Shown one piece after another: positions 1-8,938 of a stretch of DNA of 64,000 nt (its first letter is position 1; each line of letters opens with the position of its first letter). Position numbers and translations under genes: made by a program. Origin of the DNA: Citrus sinensis (taxonomy: Eukaryota > Streptophyta > Magnoliopsida > Sapindales > Rutaceae); assembly GCF_022201045.2 (NCBI RefSeq), contig NC_068557.1, positions 992,001-1,056,000 on the forward strand. The letters are read 5' to 3'. The notes beneath the pieces were generated by a model. That model was not told where the DNA came from. It was given only the letters and a program-made list of their open reading frames with translations, and ran no database searches.

Positions 1-6
1 TCATTA

Positions 7-432
7 TTAATGATCATAGACGTATAATAGCAACTCAATTTTCTGGCCATTTATGTGAGGTAGGTTTGTTATTCTGGTTGAAGGATCAGTGGCTTCATTA
101 TTATCGTCATTCACCACAGAAATGGCACTGGTGGCCACATCTGTCTTCTTTCTATGAGACGCAACATTTTCTAACGAATACTTGAGAACCTCTTGTTGTG
201 TGTCCATCTTTTCACTTCTTCGTCTATATTAATCTAAAAGTTGACTAATTTCTCTGCCCTGATCCGTACCACTGAAATCTTGAGAACCATTATCAAGTTT
301 GAATGAGTTGAGAGTTTCAATCGTATCTTCAAAGATTCCTTTCAACACCCAGTAACTTCCAGAAAAGAATTCGTATCCCCATTTGCCAAACCATGAACCC
401 CCATGTGCGAGTAAGCGAAGATCCATTGACAT
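7..432 (-). pseudogene. PHD-finger protein (MS1/MMD1-like) remnant
   Basis: Reading from 432 downward, a 67-codon open stretch contains LRLLAHGGSWFGKWGYEF followed by SGSYWVLKGIFEDTIETL. This resembles the conserved block just before the PHD finger in plant MALE STERILITY 1 / MALE MEIOCYTE DEATH 1 type nuclear proteins. The frame stops at a TAA (229-231) and then stays open in the same frame for another 66 codons (down to about position 7), so I read it as one coding stretch with a premature stop. No PHD cysteines are visible and nothing upstream (433-1260) looks like earlier exons. Best read as a decayed fragment; a live gene with an odd 3' end lying partly outside the window is the alternative. 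The family assignment rests on a short motif. Confidence 0.5.
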
Positions 433-1263
433 CTTCTTAGGTAAATCGATAACACTGACTTCCTTGTCAATTAATAAACAAACAGCAAAATTATTACGAA
501 TTCTATTACATGTCCAAAAAAGAAAACAGGAAAATTAAAGACTCTATTTATTAGTCTTTATTTGTATACATAATCGTAAACTTATAAACTAAAGTGATCA
601 GTTAGTCGTTTGATAAGAATATACGTAAATTAAAGCTACCAAGGCGAAGCAGCTCTTTTCTTCATAAGATTTATATATAATATACAAATGACAATATTTT
701 ATTGGTGACAAATCGACTGGCATGGTAAGTATAGCATTACTCAGATACAAAATTCAATGACTTGTCCTTAGAGCTTTGTTTTGAATTATTAAATCTTTAA
801 AATGATATTTGTCTAACTTCTTAACTATACAAAGATGAATAATCTAGAAGTGAAATAAAAAAGAGGATTATTATTGAAAACTAAATATAAAATATTAAGA
901 AGAAAATAAATTAATAATCCTATTCATATCAAAATCCATACCCACATAAGTAAATAACTTCAAATTGTAATAAAATTGAAATAACTAATTAATTCAACTT
1001 CATTTTACTTATTCGGTAGGAATAAGCAAAGACTCTTTTACTCTACACCTATAATTGTAAACTGTAGCAAAGAAATGACATATCATTTGAGGTAAAAATT
1101 TACTGACAACATGATTTACGAAAAAAAAAAGGAAAAAATAACCGACAACATGTCATCTAGTAGAAAACAATGGAAGACAAGTCCTCAAATACCCAAAAAA
1201 AAAAAATCACCTCATATTTCATCATTTAAATTGATTTCATCAATTGCCAAAATATCTTCAGTT
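433..1263. other. AT-rich intergenic DNA
   Basis: No coding exon, RNA gene or bounded repeat is visible. The stretch is AT-rich with only short open frames of skewed composition (for example lysine-rich frames around 1111-1299). Confidence 0.5.
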
Positions 1264-1392
1264 AATTATTGTCCTTATTATTATTATTATAAATATTAAC
1301 ATCAGTAATTATGATTATTATAATAATAATAAGTTGTTGTTGTTATTGTTGTTGTTGTTGTTATTATTATTATTATTATTATTATCATCATC

Positions 1393-1436
<44 letters not shown>

Positions 1437-1463
1437 GACGACGACGATGACAATGACAACAAT
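1264..1463. repeat. Compound trinucleotide microsatellite
   Basis: A run of TTA/ATT units (about 1276-1297), AAT units, GTT units (about 1333-1360), a long ATT tract interrupted by ATC units (about 1361-1435), and a closing GAC/GATGAC section. Open frames of polyleucine, polytyrosine and polyhistidine across it are artefacts of the repeat. Confidence 0.9.
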
Positions 1464-1929
1464 ATTAATAAAAAAATATTAAAGGTGTTTTAATTGGCAA
1501 AAAGGTATTAGATGATCCGTCATTTAGCCTTTTTCCCACCAGATGATGCGTCGTTTGACGGACACTTATATAGAAGACAGGTCATATTTGCAATTTTAAA
1601 ACGACATGTCGTTGAGATGAAACCCTACCAGGTGACGTGACATTGGCTTGGATGCGTGGAAAACGATACGTCATCTCTGCATGTGAATTCCTAATCTTTT
1701 TAATAAAAATAAGAGACTTTCAGTTACAAAAATATAAACATTATCTTTATAACTGACAGTTTGTCAAAAGACCGATTAAAAAGTAAATAGTAGAAAATTT
1801 AATTTTTTATGCTAGCTTAACAATGATTTAGTGTCGGTAACAAAAATGATAAAATTAAAAAGACACTTTCACAACTTTTTTCTCATTGAGTAAAGAAAAG
1901 ACATTTGTAAAGGCAAAATAAAGTAAAAG
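1464..1929. other. Intergenic DNA with repeated CGTC motifs
   Basis: No gene seen. Between about 1515 and 1675 several similar short motifs recur (GATCCGTCAT, GATGCGTCGT, ACATGTCGTT, GTGACGTGAC, GATACGTCAT). They may be part of an old unrecognised repeat; I cannot bound it. Confidence 0.35.
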
Positions 1930-2001
1930 TTGATTACTAGTAGCAGCATTAGAGGAGAACTCTGGCACTTGTATATCCTCATCACTCATGTCAAACGAAA
2001 G

Positions 2002-2668
2002 TGTGAGATGAATGAATCAAGTTTGGTTCCAGAAACGACCACGTTTTGGAGCTGTAAAGCTTCACTAAACTCACGTGCTTCTCAGCTGGTTATCAACAGA
2101 AAACGAACTGATCAAAACGACAGGACTTGAGCGCGTTTTGCACATCAGTTTAAGTAACCACGTGAGGAAGCATGTGACGAAGGTTATCAAAGTTCGTTAA
2201 GGTTGTTAAACCACGTGTCATCGAGCTGCTTATTCTGGAATTCAAGCTGGCTGCCCAGAACAGAGTATAAAGGCTGGTTTTCTGGGGTGATTCAAAAAAA
2301 AGATTTAGTGAGTCTTGCAGAGAGGGTTTGTAGAGAGACAAAGGGTTAATCTGTTCTCTGTAACGTCTGTTGTAAGGCTCTGTAACAATCTCCATTGTAA
2401 TATCAATAAAGCTCATCTTGAGGCTTCTCCCGTGGATGTAAGCTGAGCATTCCATGCTCAGCTGAACCACGTTACAATTGGTGTCTGTGGTTCTTTTCTT
2501 GGTTCTTGTTTCAGTTTCTTGTTTGTGCTCTTAGCTATTGTTCTTTGTTGTTCTTGGGTGAATTCGTCTAAGTAAATCTTGGGGGTGTGCAACTTGCATT
2601 GACTAAATCACAAGCATCCTAGGGCAGTGGTCAGTTTAGCTTGGTTATAGGCTTGCTGAATCACTACA
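2002..2668 (+). repeat. 5' LTR of the Copia element
   Basis: Starts TG and ends CA. It contains a TATAAA box at 2266-2271 and an AATAAA signal at 2405-2410, as expected for the U3 promoter and polyadenylation signal. A 10-bp inverted repeat (2441-2450 / 2454-2463) with a 3-base spacer TCC lies downstream; the spacer is inverted in the other LTR. E-box/G-box like CACGTG cores occur at several points in U3. Confidence 0.95.
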
Positions 2669-2670
2669 AT

Positions 2671-2682
2671 TGGTATCAGAGC
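2671..2682 (+). promoter_or_regulatory. Copia primer-binding site
   Basis: TGGTATCAGAGC, the standard plant Copia minus-strand primer site matching the 3' end of initiator methionine tRNA, two bases after the left LTR. Confidence 0.9.
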
Positions 2683-2709
2683 TGTGGTGTTTTGTGATCA
2701 AGTCCAAGT

Positions 2710-3648
2710 ATGGTGTCCTCTAAGGTCGATATAGAAAAATTCATAGGCAAGAATGATTTCAATATGTGGAAGATAAAAATAGAAGCCTTGCTGATCACTC
2801 AGGGTTTGGGAGATGCATTTGAGCCTGAAATGAAGGAAGGTAAAGGGGTTTCTTCATCAAAGACTCCAGAGGAATTTGCTGAAATTCACAGAAAGGCCAG
2901 GAGTACAATAATCTTGAGTCTTGGGGATTCTGTCATTAGAGAAGTGGCCAAAGAGAAGACAGTAGCTGGATTATGGAGCAAACTGGAAAGTCTTTATATG
3001 ACCAATTCTCTTGCAAACAGACTCTACATCAAGAAGAGGGTGTTTACACTGAAAATGGCAGAAGGTGCTTCACTGAAAGAACACATTGATGAGTTTAACA
3101 AGGTATGTGATACCCTGGAAACCATTGATGCAGCTCTGGATGATGAAGGAAATGCTCTTCTGCTTATCAGTTCATTACCAAAGTCCTATGAAAATTTGGT
3201 TGATACCCTGATGTATGGAAGACAAACCCTAACACTTGATGAAGTAAAGTCTGCCCTGAATACCAGGGAACTTCAAACTAAGCAAGGGCATTTGGAAAAT
3301 AGTGGAAGTGAAGGACTGACAGTAAAGGTGAAAACTGACAAGAAAAAGAAGAAAGGCAAATCCAAGAACAAAGACAGAGATCTAAAATGCTTTCGGTGTC
3401 ACAAAGAAGGCCATTTTAAGAGGGATTGCCCAGAAAAGAAATTCAAGACAAAAGATTCAAGAAATCAAAGTGGAGATGTTGCTGTAGTAGAAGAGGAAGG
3501 ATATGAGTCTGCTGGTGTATGTGTGGCAACAAAAGACAGCCAAAAAGGTAAATGGGTTCTGGACTCTGGATGTACCTTTCACATTTGCCCTTTTACCCTT
3601 TTAGAAATTACTTTAATGAATATCAAGCATTTGATGGAGGTAGAGTGA
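2710..3648 (+). CDS. Copia gag with start of protease
   Basis: A 312-codon frame of a Copia capsid polyprotein. The N-terminal half has the UBN2/gag capsid pattern (FNMWKIKIEALL near residue 20), followed by a lysine-rich linker and a CCHC zinc knuckle CFRCHKEGHFKRDCPEK around residues 228-244. The protease active-site motif WVLDSGCTFHICP follows near residue 285. Just after this the frame is lost: an 8-bp tandem repeat (CCCTTTTA at 3588-3595 and 3596-3603) shifts the frame and the ORF ends early at 3648. The downstream protease and integrase sequence continues in another frame from about 3590. Confidence 0.9.
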   Translation: MVSSKVDIEKFIGKNDFNMWKIKIEALLITQGLGDAFEPEMKEGKGVSSSKTPEEFAEIHRKARSTIILSLGDSVIREVAKEKTVAGLWSKLESLYMTNSLANRLYIKKRVFTLKMAEGASLKEHIDEFNKVCDTLETIDAALDDEGNALLLISSLPKSYENLVDTLMYGRQTLTLDEVKSALNTRELQTKQGHLENSGSEGLTVKVKTDKKKKKGKSKNKDRDLKCFRCHKEGHFKRDCPEKKFKTKDSRNQSGDVAVVEEEGYESAGVCVATKDSQKGKWVLDSGCTFHICPFTLLEITLMNIKHLMEVE

Positions 3649-4402
3649 TGATGGGTAATAACTCTATTTGTAAAATCATTGGAATTGGGGATGTATGTCT
3701 TAAGCTACATGATGGTTCTATAAGAGTACTTAGGCAAGTCAGGCATGTACCAGACTTGAAAAGAAATCTAATTTCTCTTGGAGTATTGGACCAAATAGGG
3801 TGTAGAATTAAGCTTGAATTTGGTGAATTGAGTGTTCTGAATGGTTCAAATCTAGTCATGTCAGGGACTAGGAAGAATGGGGTTTACATCTTAGATGGTG
3901 AGGTGATATCTGGAGTAGCTGATGTATCCATTAAGCATACTGAAGATAAAACCAGGTTATGGCATCTAAGGCTGGAGCACATGAGTGAGAGAGGGTTAAA
4001 AGAGTTAGTAAAACAAGGGTTGTTTGGTTCTGACAAGATTGGAAATCTGGAGTTTTGTGAAGATTGTGTTCTAGGGAAGTCTTCAAGAGGGAGCTTCAAA
4101 AGGTCTAGTCAGAAATCAAATGAGAGGCTGGATTATGCACACTCAGACTTGTGGGGACCTGCACAGTGTGTATCTCTGGGAGGGAATAGGTATTTTTTAT
4201 CCATCATAGATGATTTCTCTAGGAAAGTCTGGGTGTATGTGTTAAAGAACAAGGATCAGACTTTTGAGAAGTTTAAAGAATGGAAACAGATGGTAGAAAA
4301 CCAAACTGGAAAAAGATTGAAAAAGCTGAGGACTGATAATGGTCTTGAATTCTACAACCAGCCATTTGACAACTTTTGTGCAAATGAGGGTATAGCTAGA
4401 CA
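3590..4402 (+). pseudogene. Copia protease/pre-integrase/integrase, 5' part
   Basis: Continues the polyprotein in the frame that is open from 3552 to 4445. It shows the remainder of protease (ICKIIGIGDVCLKLHDGS), the GAG-pre-integrase region (LWHLRLEHMSERGLKEL, where the usual LGHMS glycine is glutamate), the integrase zinc pair CEDCVLGK and the catalytic aspartates in HSDLWGP and RTDNGLEF. The reading is cut at 4403 by a 408-bp hAT element; the rest of integrase resumes at 4819. Broken by the upstream frameshift and this insertion, so non-functional as it stands. Confidence 0.88.
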
Positions 4403-4818
4403 TAGAGATGGCAAAACCCCAGGCCGGGTCCGGGTATTGCCATGACCGGACCCTGCCCGGATGCAACCGGTCCGGGTTCGGGTCCGGGCCGGATTTTAAT
4501 CCGGGTACCCGGATTTTATATTTTTTAATATTTTATGTGTATATATTTTTTATTTTTTGGTAATTTTATAAGTTTTAAATTTATTTCAATAAAATTTGAC
4601 ATGAAAATATAAATTTTAAGTGTTTAAAACTTTATATATGTATAATAAATAAGTCAAATAAATATAAAATATTTAAAATAATATATATTTTATAATTTTT
4701 TTAATAAAATCCGGGTTCCGGGTTTATCAAGTGATGCCCAAGACCGACCCGGCTTCATACCCGACCGCAACACCCGGGTCCGGACCGGGTGGGTATTTTT
4801 GCCACCTCTAGCTAGACA
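4395..4818. mobile_element. Nonautonomous hAT element nested in Copia integrase
   Basis: Element 4403-4810 (408 bp) with terminal repeats TAGAGATGGCAAAA on the left and, reverse-complemented on the right, TAGAGGTGGCAAAAATAC. It is flanked by a perfect 8-bp target duplication GCTAGACA (4395-4402 and 4811-4818), diagnostic of the hAT superfamily. The ends are GC-rich with repeated CCGGGT motifs and the core is AT-rich. No transposase is encoded. A homologous copy lies at 25559-25981. It splits the integrase coding sequence between the second aspartate and the glutamate of the DDE triad. Confidence 0.95.
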
Positions 4819-7099
4819 CAGGACAGTAAGGATGACCCTACAACAGAATGGGTTAGCTGAGAGGATGAACAGGACCCTTATGGAGAGGGTAAGATGTATG
4901 TTGATTCAGTCCAAGCTCCCAAAAACATTGTGGGCAGAAATCTTACTCATAGCTTGTTACCTTGTCAACCTAAGCCCCTCTACTGGAATTAATTTCAAAA
5001 CACCTTTCGAAATGTGGTCAGGGAAAACTGCTGACTATGGGATTCTTAAAGCTTTTGGCTGCCCAGCTTATATTCATGTCAGTCAAAGTAAGCTAGCTGC
5101 TAGAGCCTTGAGAGGTATTTTCATAGGCTATCCAGAAGGAGTCAAAGGGTTTAAAATTTGGTGCACTGACCTTAAGCCACCAAAATGTATAGTAAGCAGG
5201 GATGTGGTGTTTAATGAGGGCAGTTTGATGAAGATAAATCATGAACCTGATCTGGAAACTGAAAATTCAAGACTAACAGAGAAGCTAGAGTTTGAGGTGG
5301 AGCCATCTACTTCCAGAAACACAACTGAAGCTGCAGAATCAGATAGTGTTCTTGAAATTACTGATGACACACAGGCACCTCAAGATCAGTCAAGTTCTCA
5401 GGAGCAAATCAGAGAATACCAGCTCACCAGAGATAGAAAGAAAAGGCAGATTAAACCAACAAGGAGATATGGCTATGCAGATTTAATAGGCTTTGCTCTT
5501 GCAGCTGCAAAAGATATAGATGATGAGGAACCAAAGAATTTTAAGGAAACAACCCAGAGCTTGTTCAAAGAAGAATGGCAGAGAGCTATGGATGATGAAA
5601 TGGCCTCCCTCTACAAAAACAACACATGGGAGCTGGTCAAGAAGCCTGGAAATAGGAGAGTGGTTGGCTGCAAATGGATCTTCAAAATCAAGGAAGGCAC
5701 AGATGGATCTGAACCAAGGAGATTCAAGGCCAGGCTTGTGGCCAAGGGTTATACACAAAAGGAGGGGATAGATTTTAAAGAAGTGTTTTCTCTAGTGGTC
5801 AGACATGCCTCAATTAGGGTTATATTAGCCATAACAGCTGTGCAAGACATGGAGCTTGATCAACTCGATGTCAAGACAGCATTTTTACATGGAAGGCTTG
5901 AGGAAGAAATACTGATGTCCCAGCCTGAAGGGTATGAGTTCCCAGGTAAGGAAGACGATGTGTGTCAGCTAAAGAAGTCACTCTATGGGCTTAAGCAGTC
6001 CCCCAGACAGTGGTACCTCAGATTTGATGAATTCATGCAACTACATGAGTTCATCAAATGCAGCTATGACTGCTGTGTTTACTACAAGACAATCAAGGAT
6101 GGTTTGTACATATACCTCCTTTTATATGTAGATGACATGCTGGTTGCTTGCAAAGATAGAGAAGAAATTGATAAGCTCAAGGTGCTGCTGAATTCAGAAT
6201 TCGAAATAAAGGACCTGGGGTATGCAAGAAAGATTCTAGGAATGGAGATCAGAAGGAATAGAAGTAAAGGGATCATGTTTCTGTCACAGGAAAAATACTT
6301 GAGAAATGTGTTAGAAACATTTGACATGAGCAAGGCTAAACATGTGCAACTACCATTGGCTTCACATTTCAGATTAAGCAATTTGCAGTGCCCTCAAACA
6401 GAAGCTGAGAAGCAAGATATGGCAAGTGTACCCTATGCAAATGCAGTAGGCTGCCTTATGTATGCAATGGTCTTAACTAGGCCAGACATAGCTCATGCTG
6501 TCAGTGTAGTCAGCAGATACATGGCACAGCCTGGGGAAGACCATTGGAAGGTAGTAAAATGGATACTCAGGTATCTAAATGGCACTGTAAATTGGGGTCT
6601 GATGTATGGCAAAACAGAAGCAAGTGATGAGGTTCTGAAGGGGTATGTTGACTCAGATTATGCAGGAGATTTAGATAGGAGAAGGTCTCTTACAAGATAT
6701 TTGTTCATGTTAAATGGTTGTGCTGTAAATTGGAAGGCAACACTACAAAGTGTAGTAGCCCTTTCAACTACTAAAGCTGAGTATACAGCTGCTACAGAAG
6801 CTGTAAAGGAAGCACTTTGGCTCAAGGGGTTGGTGACAGAGTTGGGATTAAATCAGAAGTCAGTATCAGTCTATTGTGACAGCTCAAGTGCCATACACTT
6901 GAGCAAAAACCCTGCACACCATGAGAAGACAAAGCATATAGACATTAAGCTCCATTTTATCAGAAATGAAGTGTCAAGGGGTGCTGTAAAAATGGTGAAG
7001 ATTCATACTGATGAGAATCCTGCAGATGCTTTTACAAAGGTGATTCCTGTGGCTAAGTTCAGAGCCTGTCTGGACCTAGCTGGCTTGTGCAGTCAGTGA
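4819..7099 (+). CDS. Copia integrase C-terminus, reverse transcriptase and RNase H
   Basis: One long open frame (the ORF begins at 4799, inside the hAT end). Integrase part: LQQNGLAERMNRTLMERVRCM with the DDE glutamate. Reverse transcriptase: GCKWIFKIKEG start, DQLDVKTAFLHG, the LKQSPRQWY block and the catalytic YVDDM. RNase H: KGYVDSDYAGD near the start and a tail HIDIKLHFIRNEV. It ends at TGA before the purine tract. The frame has no internal stop, unlike the gag-pro part, which fits a young element disabled by only a few lesions. Confidence 0.93.
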
Positions 7100-7160
7100 T
7101 ATGCATAAGGGTTGGAGAAGGATTTAGAGTGAGGATAAACTTTGATTCAAGGTGGAGAAT

Positions 7161-7827
7161 TGTGAGATGAATGAATCAAGTTTGGTTCCAGAAACGACCA
7201 CGTTTTGGAGCTGTAAAGCTTCACTAAACTCAAGTGCTTCTCAGCTGGTTATCAACAGAAAACGAACTGATCAAAACGACAGGACTTGAGCGCGTTTTGC
7301 ACATCAGTTTAAGTAACCACGTGGGGAAGCATGTGGCGAAGGTTATCAAAGTTCGTTAAGGTTGTTAAACCACGTGTCATCGAACTGCTTATTCTGGAAT
7401 TCAAGCTGGCTGCCCAGAACAGAGTATAAAGGCTGGTTTTCTGGGGTGATTCAAAAAAAAGATTTAGTGAGTCTTGCAGAGAGGGTTTGTAGAGAGACAA
7501 ATGGTTAATCTGTTCTCTGTAACGTCTGTTGTAAGGTTCTGTAACAATCTCCATTGTAATATCAATAAAGCTCATCTTGAGGCTTCTCCCGTGGATGTAA
7601 GTTGAGCATGGAATGCTCAGCTGAACCACGTTACAATTGGTGTCTGTGGTTCTTTTCTTGGTTCTTGTTTCAATTTCTTGTTTGTGTTCTTAGCTATTGT
7701 TCTTTGTTGTTCTTGGGTGAATTCGTCTAAGTAAATCTTGGGGGTGTGCAACTTGCATTGACTAAATCACAAGCATTCTAGGGCAGTGGTCAGTTTAGCT
7801 TGGTTATAGGCTTGCTGAATCACTACA
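7161..7827 (+). repeat. 3' LTR of the Copia element
   Basis: 667 bp, colinear with the left LTR; ten single substitutions separate them. The small inverted repeat seen in the left LTR has here the spacer GGA (7610-7612) in place of TCC. An antisense ORF of 106 codons occurs in both LTRs and is a shadow, not a gene. Confidence 0.95.
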
Positions 7828-8193
7828 GAAAGGATGAAATTAGTTCTCCAACCAGCACCAATCGACCATGCAAGCCAATAATAGCCTCCAATGAAGCATA
7901 TGCATTGAGAACCACAAACAAAGGAACTTTCGGCTCCAAAAAACATGATCCCCGCCGAGTAACCTTACCATTTTGTTATCCAAAGAGAGGAAGGAGAAGA
8001 CATTTTCTACGGCGTCAGTGATGAGCTTGCACAGAATGCCACAACTCTTTCCTGCTGTTTATCTGGTTTCTTAGATGCTTAACTACGAATCTGTGGTTCG
8101 CAATTAGAGAATGCAATGTTTTGGCAGCCGCCAAGAATGTTGGCCACCACATCTTCAGGAGGATTACTAAACCTTGCCATTGATTTCTTCTCT

Positions 8194-8860
8194 GTCTTCT
8201 AATATAACTGCATTGACAAGATCACAAGTGAATGTTGCATTATCTTTCGCCGTGCAACATCTTGCCAACACGCAAGCCATTTATTTGCAAAATAATTTCT
8301 TACAAATCAAGTAAATATATAAAGCAATGGCATAAAGCTAAGGTACTTGAATATTTCACCGCATGCCTTCCACTATATGGGGAAAAAAAAGAAGGAAAAA
8401 ATGCATCTGCATTTGAACATTTTCCCACATCAAAGAACTCCTCGATTCTAAATAAAGAAACGATGAAAGCACCAAAGCCCCCACAAAAATTCGACAAATG
8501 AATGTCAATTTTAAGCAAATTCTAGTGACAAATAATTAAGTTTTCAGTTGAGAATAAGAATCACCTCAGAAATCAGAGAAGATGACAGATTACAGAACCC
8601 ATAAATTGGAAACAATATTTAGTTTTAATTTCTTCGGTACTTAATTATTCACTAGTCTACTTGCAAACAAACTCCTAGTTCACAAAATATGAAGGGCAAA
8701 ATTGTCCTTTGATTCGGTAATCTTTGACCGACAAGCCCTAATTATTATTAAAGAATTAAGCTGTGTCCAGAATCCAACGGCAGTAGCGTGGCCACGTGTA
8801 CGACCCACATGAATCTCCCCTAAACCTTGCCCGTAAATCTCCACCATCCTCGTCTACATA
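8194..8860. other. Intergenic DNA upstream of NLE
   Basis: No gene seen between the F-box remnant and the NLE promoter. A G-box like CCACGTGTAC is present near 8792-8801. Confidence 0.5.
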
Positions 8861-8867
8861 GAACCTA

Positions 8868-8880
8868 AAACCCTATAAAT
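8868..8880 (+). promoter_or_regulatory. telo-box and TATA box of NLE
   Basis: AAACCCTA (8868-8875), a plant telo-box, overlaps a TATAAAT box (8874-8880) 59 to 65 bases before the NLE start codon. Telo-boxes are common in promoters of plant ribosome-biogenesis and translation genes, which matches NLE. The decayed copy upstream of 13956 has lost both motifs. Confidence 0.6.
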
Positions 8881-8938
8881 CCTTCTCAATTTAAGAACAG
8901 AGAAAACAGAAAGATCCAAAAATTATCAAAATAGGAAA

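Larger units (their letters stand above)
1997..7832 (+). mobile_element. Complete Ty1/Copia LTR retrotransposon
   Basis: Two 667-bp LTRs (2002-2668 and 7161-7827), each starting TGTGAGATGA and ending CTACA, enclose gag, protease, integrase, reverse transcriptase and RNase H in Copia order. The element is flanked by a perfect 5-bp target duplication, GAAAG, at 1997-2001 and 7828-7832. The primer-binding site TGGTATCAGAGC (2671-2682), complementary to initiator tRNA-Met, follows the left LTR after two bases, and a purine tract (about 7149-7160) precedes the right LTR. The LTRs differ at 10 single positions plus one 3-base block, about 1.5 percent, so insertion is fairly recent. It is no longer able to act by itself as written: gag-pro carries a frameshift and the integrase region is split by a hAT element (4403-4810). 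Confidence 0.96.
1930..8193 (-). pseudogene. F-box (FBA-type) pseudogene split by the Copia element
   Basis: Two pieces on the minus strand, 8193-7828 and 2001-1930, are separated only by the Copia insertion at 2002-7827 with one copy of its 5-bp target duplication. The 5' piece begins MARFSNPPEDVVANILGG, an eroded F-box start, and soon meets a stop. Further on an open stretch reads GGYYWLAWSIGAGW, then RTNFILSFDMSDEDIQVPEF; this runs unbroken across the insertion point when the element and one target copy are ignored. That wording is typical of the C-terminal F-box-associated domain of plant SCF substrate receptors. The true F-box core and the C-terminal end are missing, so it was already degraded or partial. 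A second copy of the same gene lies at 13250-13805. Confidence 0.7.

Noticed and set aside
1244-1493. Open frames rich in Leu, Tyr, His and Asp
   Set aside because: Translation of the compound microsatellite.
2150-2470. 106-codon minus-strand ORF, also at 7309-7629
   Set aside because: Lies wholly inside the two Copia LTRs and is antisense to the element; the pair reflects LTR identity, not a gene.
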